The notes under the pieces were generated by a model that was not told where the DNA came from, did not search any database, and was given only the letters and a program-made list of their open reading frames with translations. From positions 1 through 7,667 of the forward strand of contig JAEYVW010000177.1 in NCBI GenBank assembly GCA_023429365.1: a stretch of DNA of 7,667 bases, read 5' to 3'. A program made the position numbers and the translations under genes. Position 1 is the first letter of the stretch; every line of letters begins with the position of its first letter. This document shows positions 1-5,892 of this stretch, one piece after another. This DNA is from Bacteroidota bacterium (lineage in GTDB: Bacteria; Bacteroidota; Bacteroidia; Chitinophagales; Chitinophagaceae).

Positions 1-1068
1 GAAACAATTTGTGAAAATCAACTTCCATTCAACTGGAATGGGACCAGCTTCGATGCGGCAGGTACTTACGACGTAACTCTGACAAGTTCGGCTGGTTGTG
101 ATTCAATAGCAACATTGGTGCTGACGGTCAATGATGTGTTGACATCAACAACAAATACAACCATTTGCACCGGTCAGCTACCATACACCTGGAACGGCGC
201 CAGCTTCGATGCAGCGGGGACTTACGATGTAACACTGACAAGCAGCGCGGGATGCGACTCCATTGCAACACTGGTATTGACCGTAAACCCGATACTCACA
301 AGTACCACCACTGAAACAATTTGTGAAAATCAACTTCCATTCAACTGGAATGGAACCAGCTTCGATGCGGCAGGTACTTACGACGTAACGCTTACCAGCA
401 GTGCGGGATGCGATTCAATAGCAACGCTCGTTCTGACCGTTAACCCAGTACTCACAAGTACCACGACCGAAACAATTTGTTCAAACCAGCTTCCATATAC
501 CTGGAATGGTACCAGTTTCGATGCCGCTGGCACTTTCGATGTAACTCTGACAAGTTCGGCCGGTTGCGATTCTATTGCAACATTGGTATTAACAGTCAAC
601 GAGGCTGCGACGAGTTCGACCGCCATAACAATATGCGAAAATGAACTTCCATACACCTGGAATGGAAATAGTTTCAACGCTGCGGGCACTTATAGCGTGA
701 ATTTGACAAACAGTGCTGGTTGTGATTCGGTGGCCACACTGGTATTGTCAGTAACTGATGTCAAGACTTCGACTACCACAGTTAATATTTGCGCTAGCCA
801 GCTTCCATACTCGTGGATCGGTGTCAGTTACAACGCAGCAGGAACTTACGATGTGGCTTTGACAAGCAGTTCGGGTTGTGATTCAATAGCAACGCTCGTG
901 CTTACTGTTAATCCCGTATTAACCAGTTCAACACCTGTAACGATCTGTGCTGACCAGCTGCCCTATACCTGGAACGGAAATAGTTTCAATTCGGCAGGAA
1001 CCTATAATGTAACACTGACCAGCAATACAGGTTGCGATTCGATAGCAACACTTATATTAACGGTAACA
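1..1068 (+). repeat. Tandem 156-bp in-frame repeat array (about seven units)
   Basis: Units begin at 1, 157, 313, 469, 625, 781 and 937, an exact 156-base period without indels, equal to 52 codons. Each codes the pattern IC..QLPY.W.G...F.AAGTY, then LT.S.GCDS.ATLVLTV, then a variable Ser/Thr-rich linker. The seventh unit fades after 1068. Protein identity is high, but many codons differ synonymously. Units 1 and 3 share bases 1-77 of the unit with a single difference at unit position 42, while units 1 and 4 share the following stretch starting gtaactctgacaagttcggc. The array probably continues to the left of the window. Confidence 0.95.
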
Positions 1069-1602
1069 CAGTCTTTGCCTGGTCAGCGTTATACTACTGT
1101 CGTGACTGGTCCAAATGTACCGGTGCAATTAACGGCCCGCAACCTGGGAACAGGACATAGTTATGAGTGGAATCCGAAATTTGGATTGAATGACTACTCA
1201 TCAGCTAATCCAACCTTCACTTATGACCGGGATATTGAATATACCATAGAAATTACGCCAACCACGGGTTGCGCAATCGTGGATACTGTATTGGTGAGGG
1301 TTCTTGACAATATACCACCCGATGAGTCTGGCATATTTGTACCAAAAGCCTGGACACCAAATGGCGATGGTCACAATGATAAATTATTCCCAATACCCGT
1401 CAATATTAAAGACCTGAAATACTTCCGTGTCTTCAACCGGTGGGGACAACTGGTATTTGAAACCAATACACTCCGTGAAGGCTGGGATGGCATATTCAAA
1501 GGTCAGCCGCAGGTTTCAGATACCTATACCTGGACATTGGAAGCAACAGGTAACGACGGTAAATATTATAAACGCTCCGGTAACTCTATTCTATTAAGAT
1601 AA
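1..1602 (+). CDS. T9SS-secreted repeat adhesin with gliding-motility C-terminal domain (5' truncated)
   Basis: The reading frame is open from base 1, so the gene starts upstream of the window; the first internal ATG (115) lies inside a repeat and is not a start. About 533 residues are visible. Residues 1 to about 356 are tandem 52-residue units, each with one Cys in an IC..QLPY.WNG segment and a second in a GCDS motif 29 residues later. Residues about 360-437 form an Ig/PKD-like spacer (EWNP..GL, then GC..VDTV). From about residue 445 to the end is a CHU_C / gliding motility-associated C-terminal domain (TIGR04131-type, type B sorting signal) with FVPKAWTPNGDGHND, FRVFNRWGQLVFE and GWDG. Proteins of this class cross the outer membrane through the T9SS and act at the cell surface in adhesion or motility; the ligand cannot be told from sequence. 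It is followed 12 bases later by a PorP/SprF gene. Domain assignment is firm; the exact role is inference. Confidence 0.9.
   Translation, partial: ETICENQLPFNWNGTSFDAAGTYDVTLTSSAGCDSIATLVLTVNDVLTSTTNTTICTGQLPYTWNGASFDAAGTYDVTLTSSAGCDSIATLVLTVNPILTSTTTETICENQLPFNWNGTSFDAAGTYDVTLTSSAGCDSIATLVLTVNPVLTSTTTETICSNQLPYTWNGTSFDAAGTFDVTLTSSAGCDSIATLVLTVNEAATSSTAITICENELPYTWNGNSFNAAGTYSVNLTNSAGCDSVATLVLSVTDVKTSTTTVNICASQLPYSWIGVSYNAAGTYDVALTSSSGCDSIATLVLTVNPVLTSSTPVTICADQLPYTWNGNSFNSAGTYNVTLTSNTGCDSIATLILTVTQSLPGQRYTTVVTGPNVPVQLTARNLGTGHSYEWNPKFGLNDYSSANPTFTYDRDIEYTIEITPTTGCAIVDTVLVRVLDNIPPDESGIFVPKAWTPNGDGHNDKLFPIPVNIKDLKYFRVFNRWGQLVFETNTLREGWDGIFKGQPQVSDTYTWTLEATGNDGKYYKRSGNSILLR
1333..1599 (+). other. 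CHU_C / type B T9SS sorting domain (part of the adhesin)
   Basis: This is the sub-gene segment coding the last 89 residues of the repeat protein. Visible hallmarks in order are IFVPKAWTPNGDGHND, a YFRVFNRWGQLVFE strand, EGWDGIFKG, a TYTWTLEA strand and the end SGNSILLR. Domains of this type direct cargo to the T9SS in Bacteroidota and, unlike the type A sorting signal, commonly depend on a neighbouring PorP/SprF-like protein; the latter is family knowledge, consistent with the next gene. Confidence 0.9.
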
Positions 1603-1614
1603 AAATTTGGAGTT

Positions 1615-2634
1615 ATGAAAACAATGAAATGCTGCATTCTGATAACCTGCCTGTTTCTTGTGACCGCAAACCTTCGGGCGCAGGATCCGGCCTTTTCCCA
1701 ATTTTTTTCCTCCCCATTAAATATAAACCCCGCTTTAACAGCCAATATCAATTCAGACTGGCGCCTGATCACCAATCTCAGGGATCAATGGATCGGACCC
1801 GCCAGCCCCTACGTAACCGGGACAGTATCATTTGACACCAAGGTCATGCAAAACAAAGCCCCCAATATGCCGGAGAACAACTTTATCGGACTGGGAGGAA
1901 TGCTGATGTTCGATCACGCGATGAGTGGTGTGGTTAAAAGTTCTTATGGTTCGCTGAACTTATCCTATAATGTTAAACTGACAGAAGGGTATTACACAGA
2001 AAGACTGGGAATCGGCTTTGGAGCTATTTATGGCCACAGGCGTATTGACTTTAGCAGGATCGATTTTGAAGAACAGTTTACAGGATTTGGCTTCAACCGC
2101 AACCTTCCTACCGGGGAAACCGCCCTGTCAAATATGAAAGCCTATGTTTCCGCCAGCGCCGGTATCACTTACAGCGCCACCTCTGAACAAAGTAATTTTG
2201 ATATCGGGCTAGCTGCATTTCATCTTAATAAGCCCAGGCAAACCTTTTTAAAGGATGAACAGCAAGTACTCGCCATACGAAAAGTAGCCCACGCCAACTA
2301 TGAGCGATACCTGAATGATCAGCTTATTATCAACGCAAATGGTATCTATCAATACCAGGCAAAAGCAAGCTATTTTTCTGTCGGAACAGCATTGGGATAT
2401 TTCCTGGGAGATGCTGCGCAGACTTTATTGACAGCGGGTATATGGTATTGGTCAGATAATGCGGTAATCCCTTATATTGGCATGGCCTATAAAGATCTTC
2501 AATTTGGGATCAGCTATGATATTACAACCTCAAAACTAAATGAAGCAGCCCGGAGGCCTAATACATGGGAGTTTTCGATGATACTCCGTGGCACGAAAAG
2601 ATCAACCGGCGTGATCCCCTGCCCGTGGAAATAA
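1615..2634 (+). CDS. PorP/SprF-family type IX secretion outer-membrane protein
   Basis: A 339-residue protein, typical in length for the family. It has a Sec signal peptide (basic start, hydrophobic ILITCLFLVTA, likely cleavage near LRA|Q). The mature start QDPAFSQFFSSPLNINPAL is the PorP/SprF hallmark (family TIGR03519). The rest alternates Gly/aromatic-rich strands expected of an outer-membrane barrel, and the C-terminus ends in CPWK, like the CP-aromatic ends common in this family. It starts 12 bases after the adhesin stop, so the two are very likely co-transcribed, and it probably helps secrete or anchor that adhesin (inference by analogy with SprF and SprB). A GGAG at 1609-1612 sits only 2 bases from the ATG at 1615 but 11 bases from a second in-frame ATG at 1624; the downstream start would still leave a usable signal peptide. 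Both cysteines in KCC lie before the hydrophobic core and do not make a lipobox. Confidence 0.9.
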   Translation: MKTMKCCILITCLFLVTANLRAQDPAFSQFFSSPLNINPALTANINSDWRLITNLRDQWIGPASPYVTGTVSFDTKVMQNKAPNMPENNFIGLGGMLMFDHAMSGVVKSSYGSLNLSYNVKLTEGYYTERLGIGFGAIYGHRRIDFSRIDFEEQFTGFGFNRNLPTGETALSNMKAYVSASAGITYSATSEQSNFDIGLAAFHLNKPRQTFLKDEQQVLAIRKVAHANYERYLNDQLIINANGIYQYQAKASYFSVGTALGYFLGDAAQTLLTAGIWYWSDNAVIPYIGMAYKDLQFGISYDITTSKLNEAARRPNTWEFSMILRGTKRSTGVIPCPWK

Positions 2635-2642
2635 TACCCAGT

Positions 2643-4094
2643 TTAAGTCGCCATTCTTGGAACCAGCGGAACCTGGACCAAAATCGTTGTACCCATGCCA
2701 GGAATTGTTTCAAGATGATACTTTCCTCCCATCATGGCAGTACGCTCACGCATACCTACAATACCATACGTTTTTTTTGCATAAACTTTCTCCTTATCAA
2801 AACCAATTCCATTATCACGGATCATCAATGAAAGTTGCTCATCCTCTTTCTGCAAACGTACCGTTACATGCCGGGCGCTGGCATACCTTGCGATATTTGT
2901 CAAAGCTTCCTGCACGATCCTGAACAGGCCTGTTTTATATGCCATCGATAATTCTATCTCTTCATTTAACCCTTCATAATCGACCTCAATCCCAGTCCTT
3001 TTTTCAAACTCGTTTATATGCCATTCAATAGCAGGCCCAAGACCCAGATCATCCAGCAAACCTGGACGAAGATCGGCAGCTATTTTACGAACTGTTTTAA
3101 TGGTATCATCTATATTGCTATGCAAAGACTCAATTTTTTCACTTGCCAGTTCATTGTCCCGGAGGTCCAGTCTTTTTTTCAACCAACTGATGTCCATTTT
3201 CATAATGGTTAACTGCTGCCCAAGCTGATCATGGATTTCGCGGGCTATAATTAATCTTTCCTCCTCCCTCACATCCTGCAGATGGGAAGCAAGCCTTCGG
3301 ATTTCTTCATATGAACGGCTCAGCTTTTCCTGTGCCTTCTTCCGGTCTGTAATATCACGGATAAACGCGCAAAAAAATTCTTCTTTCCCATTTTTAACAG
3401 GCACAATGGAAAGTTCGATAGGGAACTCACGGCCAGAACGATGCAAGGCAGTGATTTCCGTAGGCCTGTTTATTAACTGTCCGACACCAGTTTCCCGGTA
3501 ACGGTTCATACCATTTCGGTGTGCCTCCCTGTACTTTTCGGGAATGATCGTCTCTTCCAATAATCTTCCCAGCATCTCTGACTCCTGCCACCCAAACATT
3601 CTTTCCGCTTTAGGATTCCAGACCGTAACAATACCGTCGGGATCAATACATATTATGGCATCGAGCGCCGCGTTCATGATAAGGCGTCTCACCTCCTCAC
3701 TTTGGCGGATCGCAGTTTCGGATCGCTTTCTGCCTATAGCCGACTTTATAGCTGATGGTAACCTGGCCAGACGGTCTTTTAGAATATAGTCATCTGCGCC
3801 CTGACGAATGATACTGGCAGCAAATTCTTCTGAAACAGTACCTGTTACCATAATGAAGGGTATCCCAGGTGAGCGTTGATTCAATTCTTCCAGGGCTTCC
3901 CTGGCGCTGAATCTCGGCAACGCATTATCTGCGAGAACCAGATCCGGCCTGAATTCTTCAAGTGCAGAGAAATAAGCTTCCTTGTTGGCTACTACCTGGA
4001 ACTGGCAGGGAAAAGCATCGTTCAATGACCACTGCACAATTTCAGCATCCGTGGGGTCGTCTTCAAGCATTAAAATTTTCAATGGCGACGTCAT
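2643..4094 (-). CDS. Receiver-PAS-histidine kinase (HisKA_3, NarX/DesK-like) signalling protein
   Basis: A 483-residue cytoplasmic protein with no membrane segment. Residues about 5-120 form a response-regulator receiver with acidic residues E11/D12/D13, phospho-acceptor D56 (LVLADNALP), T84 and K106 all in place. Residues about 134-255 are a PAS domain ending in the FIRDITDRKKAQEKL PAC signature. A coiled linker leads to a HisKA_3 dimerisation domain with phospho-acceptor H288 (AREIHDQLGQQL), then an HATPase_c domain with N-box N400, G1 box DNGIGF (427-432) and G2 segment GIVGMRER (444-451). The N box reads NIARYA, with Tyr where His is more usual. There is no DNA-binding output domain, so the protein probably receives phosphate or a signal through the receiver and PAS and passes it to a LuxR/NarL-type regulator not seen in this window. 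The leader before the ATG is A-rich (seven A) without a Shine-Dalgarno. Its 3' end faces the PorP gene, with 8 bases between the stops. Confidence 0.9.
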   Translation of the reverse strand: MTSPLKILMLEDDPTDAEIVQWSLNDAFPCQFQVVANKEAYFSALEEFRPDLVLADNALPRFSAREALEELNQRSPGIPFIMVTGTVSEEFAASIIRQGADDYILKDRLARLPSAIKSAIGRKRSETAIRQSEEVRRLIMNAALDAIICIDPDGIVTVWNPKAERMFGWQESEMLGRLLEETIIPEKYREAHRNGMNRYRETGVGQLINRPTEITALHRSGREFPIELSIVPVKNGKEEFFCAFIRDITDRKKAQEKLSRSYEEIRRLASHLQDVREEERLIIAREIHDQLGQQLTIMKMDISWLKKRLDLRDNELASEKIESLHSNIDDTIKTVRKIAADLRPGLLDDLGLGPAIEWHINEFEKRTGIEVDYEGLNEEIELSMAYKTGLFRIVQEALTNIARYASARHVTVRLQKEDEQLSLMIRDNGIGFDKEKVYAKKTYGIVGMRERTAMMGGKYHLETIPGMGTTILVQVPLVPRMAT

Positions 4095-4255
4095 GCTGTG
4101 TTTTTTTAGCCTGGTTCTAAAAATGCCCGATTAACAGGCAATACTAACTTAAAATTAAAGATCATTTACAATACGAGCCCAAAACCAAAACAGCACCATC
4201 GTGGAACGAATCGCATTGGCACAAATTTTTAGATATCTCATCGTATACCCTGCCT
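4095..4255. other. Divergent intergenic region between kinase gene and KTSC gene
   Basis: This 161-base stretch must hold the promoters of both the minus-strand kinase gene and the plus-strand KTSC gene. It is A+T-rich. On the minus strand a TAATTTTA around 4150-4160 is one base off the Bacteroidota -7 consensus TAnnTTTG and has a TTTTGGG further upstream, but the spacing is longer than usual, so I do not call a promoter. I see no convincing operator repeat or structured RNA. Confidence 0.4.
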
Positions 4256-4453
4256 ATGCCTTCAAGCGTCATATCGCAATACCACTACTATGCCGATACG
4301 CTTACTTTGCGTATAGTGTTCTTATCGGGCCGTATCTACGACTACAAAAATGTACCGGAAAAAACCTATCAACAATTGAAATCATCAAAATCCAAAGGCA
4401 GTTTCCTCAATCAAAAAATCAAACCATATTACGATTATGTGAAAATTAATTAA
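4256..4453 (+). CDS. KTSC-domain small protein
   Basis: A 65-residue single-domain protein. It starts MPSSVISQYHYY, continues with TLTLRIVFLSGRIYDYKNVP, and ends with a KGSFLNQKIKPYY segment. This order (hydrophobic strand, central YxY motif at Y28-Y30, VPE..Y..L helix, then S.G.FLN..I...Y) is the KTSC domain pattern (PF13619). The domain is found alone or at the C-terminus of some lysyl-tRNA synthetases, and RNA binding has been suggested but not shown. The start is supported because MPSSV is a usual beginning of stand-alone KTSC proteins. No Shine-Dalgarno is evident. The gene is isolated on its strand, divergent from the kinase and convergent with the TPR-like gene. A longer overlapping frame beginning at 4201 lacks family resemblance and is a shadow. 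Function unknown. Confidence 0.8.
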   Translation: MPSSVISQYHYYADTLTLRIVFLSGRIYDYKNVPEKTYQQLKSSKSKGSFLNQKIKPYYDYVKIN

Positions 4454-4560
4454 TATAAAAGGGGATTATTCTCTCAACTGCTTATTAAATATAGAGACAA
4501 TTAGTATGCAAAGGCTATAACCTTTATTAATTGACAACAAACCTGATTCACAAAAGAAGC
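4454..4560. other. Convergent intergenic region, A+T-rich
   Basis: These 107 bases separate the stops of the KTSC gene (plus) and the TPR-like gene (minus). The only symmetry I see is AAAGG, loop CTATAA, CCTTT at 4510-4525, a 5-base-pair stem too weak to call a terminator with confidence. No open frame of note. Confidence 0.4.
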
Positions 4561-4974
4561 TTATCGTTTAGACAGGCGTTCCGCAGCCAGCAAACGCTTT
4601 CGCCAGCGCCCTATCGGTTGCCGCTCATATATTTCTTTCCCCTTCTTATCGGTCAATCCAAGCGATTGTGAAAGTGACTTGCTCAAAGATGCAACCCGTC
4701 GACTAATAGTAAGACGCGAAGCAGACCGAAAGAATTTTCGAAAATTGCTGATCCCTTTCCGAATGACCGCGACTTCTTTTCGATACTGCTTTAGTTTTCT
4801 GTGAATAATCATTAAGCGGTCAAAAGCAAACTCGTTGAGCGGATCCTGAGAAATAACGTTTTCAAAAGCAACAACTGCGTCCTGGAGCTTAGAATCCTGT
4901 TCAAGTGACTTCCCCAGGCTTAGCAGATCCGCAATTGTAGCCGGTTTCTCTTTTTTTTTATGTGCTACTTTCAT
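4561..4974 (-). CDS. Small basic TPR-like protein, function unknown
   Basis: 137 residues from the ATG at 4974. A longer version would need a TTG at 4998, so the ATG (MKVAHKKKEKP) is preferred. After a Lys-rich start, two helix-turn-helix units resemble tetratricopeptide repeats: LLSLGKSLEQDSKLQDAVVA with following FENVISQDPLN, then FAFDRLMIIHRKLKQY up to RKGISNF. The second half is strongly basic and Ser-rich (SRLTISRRVASLSKSLSQSL, later GRWRKRLLAAERLSKR), with no signal peptide or membrane segment. TPR units usually mediate protein-protein contacts, and the basic tail could contact nucleic acid, but both roles are inference. The start overlaps the end of the upstream 76-residue gene by 17 bases, suggesting translational coupling. 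A run of nine A (minus strand, 4951-4959) begins inside the upstream stop codon and covers the fifth codon onward of this gene. Confidence 0.65.
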   Translation of the reverse strand: MKVAHKKKEKPATIADLLSLGKSLEQDSKLQDAVVAFENVISQDPLNEFAFDRLMIIHRKLKQYRKEVAVIRKGISNFRKFFRSASRLTISRRVASLSKSLSQSLGLTDKKGKEIYERQPIGRWRKRLLAAERLSKR

Positions 4975-5188
4975 CAGTGCTGGTATACTTGGAAACAATG
5001 GCTTCGAGCTTTCGTTTCAACTCCTCGGGGCAGTTTGTATTAAACAATAAATGTAAAGGATTCACATCTATGCGATAACATTGACTCGGCCGCAGTTTCT
5101 TACGTCCAATGTTTACATACTGCCGGTCAAGCTCACGAAGTTCTGCCCGTAGCATTTCCAGAAATTCCGGTGTCATCGAGGATTGCAT
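4958..5188 (-). CDS. Conserved-looking 76-residue protein, function unknown
   Basis: 76 residues, no signal peptide or membrane segment. The first half is a charged amphipathic helix (EFLEMLRAELRELDRQYVNI) leading to a basic GRKKLRPSQCYRIDV segment; the second half has NPLHLLFNTNCPEELKRKL and a short Ser/Thr tail. Two cysteines 18 residues apart (QCYRI and TNCPEE) do not form a recognisable metal site. The start could also be the second ATG at 5176 (MTPEFLEML); neither has a clear Shine-Dalgarno. It overlaps the TPR-like gene by 17 bases and lies 181 bases downstream of the SemiSWEET stop on the same strand. I do not recognise a named family. The coherent composition and the overlap with the next gene argue that it is a real gene. 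Confidence 0.6.
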   Translation of the reverse strand: MQSSMTPEFLEMLRAELRELDRQYVNIGRKKLRPSQCYRIDVNPLHLLFNTNCPEELKRKLEAIVSKYTSTDESST

Positions 5189-5369
5189 ACACTAATTAAA
5201 TGACTTTGAATGTTTCAGAATGAATACCTATTATAAACATCAAAGTATATGCCCATGATAAAAAAGTAAAATAAAACGGGTATAAACAGGCGGAGAATTC
5301 TTCTTAGTGTCGATATGAAAGGAAAATATTTCCCCACTTTATGGGAGAATCAGAAAAAGGGTAGCTCAT
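5189..5369. other. Intergenic region between SemiSWEET stop and the 76-aa gene
   Basis: 181 A+T-rich bases with no open frame of note. It should carry the promoter for the two downstream minus-strand genes unless they are read through from the ligD operon. A near match to the Bacteroidota -7 element (minus strand TATACTTTG around 5243-5251) has one base too many between TA and TTTG. Two small adjacent hairpins lie at 5321-5345 (GGAAA/TTTCC and CCCA/TGGG) just after the SemiSWEET gene in its direction of reading; they are too weak for a firm terminator call. Confidence 0.4.
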
Positions 5370-5639
5370 TCAATTCTTTTTCTGACGATACCGGTAGCTA
5401 AAATAGACAATTGCAAAATTCACCAGCAGGGAAAATGCGTTGGTTATAATGATTGGATAATCTTCCCTGAGCAGCCCGTACCATACCCATCCTCCCAGGC
5501 CTACAATCAGCACCAAAAGCATAACAAATGAGATGTCTTCGGCTTTTTTCTCGCGTATAATCTTAATAAGCTGGGGCAGCATCGCTATCCCAGTACATAT
5601 GCCGGCTGCAATGCCGATAATCTCAGTTGGTACCGGCAT
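5370..5639 (-). CDS. SemiSWEET / PQ-loop family transporter
   Basis: 89 residues forming one triple-helix bundle: membrane segments at about 7-27, 37-57 and 61-82, with a basic C-terminal tail (YRYRQKKN). The PQ motif P22-Q23 (AMLPQLIKIIREKKAEDIS) ends the first helix, as in SemiSWEETs. W53 (WVWYG) and N67 (ITNAF) fit the conserved pocket-lining Trp and Asn of characterised SemiSWEETs, although I assign them by position only. Such proteins act as dimers in the inner membrane and move sugars by facilitated diffusion; the substrate here is unknown. The ATG is one base after the stop of the 83-residue gene, so the two, and the ligase gene before them, are probably one transcript. No Shine-Dalgarno is visible, in line with coupled translation. 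Confidence 0.85.
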   Translation of the reverse strand: MPVPTEIIGIAAGICTGIAMLPQLIKIIREKKAEDISFVMLLVLIVGLGGWVWYGLLREDYPIIITNAFSLLVNFAIVYFSYRYRQKKN

Positions 5640-5640
5640 T

Positions 5641-5892
5641 TTAGATATTTGATGATTTGTATTTCTGACGGATCTGTTCCCCTACTGCCTGCACCAGTTC
5701 GGACGGCCGCTCCTCGTTGACAGACCAATTTCCGTTATTGAATGAAAGGTATCCGAACGATACATTATCTAAAACTACATGTGATGATACCGGGAGACCA
5801 TCCTCCTGGAACTCTTCGGATGGGTTAACCCAGCCCGAGTATCGACGACCATTGCTTTCAAACTCTATATCAAATATTTTGTCCTCGCTCAT
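5641..5892 (-). CDS. Conserved-looking 83-residue protein coupled to ligD, function unknown
   Basis: 83 residues, acidic, soluble, without signal peptide or membrane segment. It begins with alternating strands (IFDIEFESNGRRYSGWVNP), has a middle VVLDNVSFGYLSFNNGNW strand pair and ends in an amphipathic helix (SELVQAVGEQIRQKY). It looks like a small beta-sheet plus C-terminal helix fold, but I do not recognise a named family. The ATG overlaps the ligD stop in an ATGA (5889-5892), and the stop is one base before the SemiSWEET ATG, so it is in the middle of a tightly coupled set. A plus-strand frame over the same bases (5717-5911) is taken as a shadow, since this one has proper coupling at both ends. 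A role in DNA repair is possible only by association. Confidence 0.7.
   Translation of the reverse strand: MSEDKIFDIEFESNGRRYSGWVNPSEEFQEDGLPVSSHVVLDNVSFGYLSFNNGNWSVNEERPSELVQAVGEQIRQKYKSSNI

Noticed and set aside
378..689. 103-residue open frame on the minus strand inside the adhesin repeats
   Set aside because: It lies antisense to the repeat array and its peptide is itself repetitive with the same period, as expected for a shadow of repeated codons.
1..1068. CRISPR-like or mobile repeat array
   Set aside because: The period is a whole number of codons, has no spacers and stays in one open frame, so it is a protein-coding tandem repeat.
4201..4449. 82-residue plus-strand frame overlapping the KTSC gene
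   Set aside because: The overlapping frame from 4256 matches the KTSC pattern from its first residues; this longer frame shows no family features.
4510..4525. AAAGG-CTATAA-CCTTT inverted repeat between convergent genes
   Set aside because: A 5-base-pair stem in A+T-rich DNA can arise by chance.
4998..4998. Upstream TTG start for the TPR-like gene
   Set aside because: It would lengthen the overlap with the 76-aa gene to 41 bases and uses a rare start, whereas an ATG with a typical Lys-rich start lies at 4974.
5321..5345. Possible terminator after the SemiSWEET gene (GGAAA/TTTCC and CCCA/TGGG hairpins)
   Set aside because: Stems of 4-5 pairs, mostly A/T, overlapping each other and without a long T tract; not enough for a terminator call.
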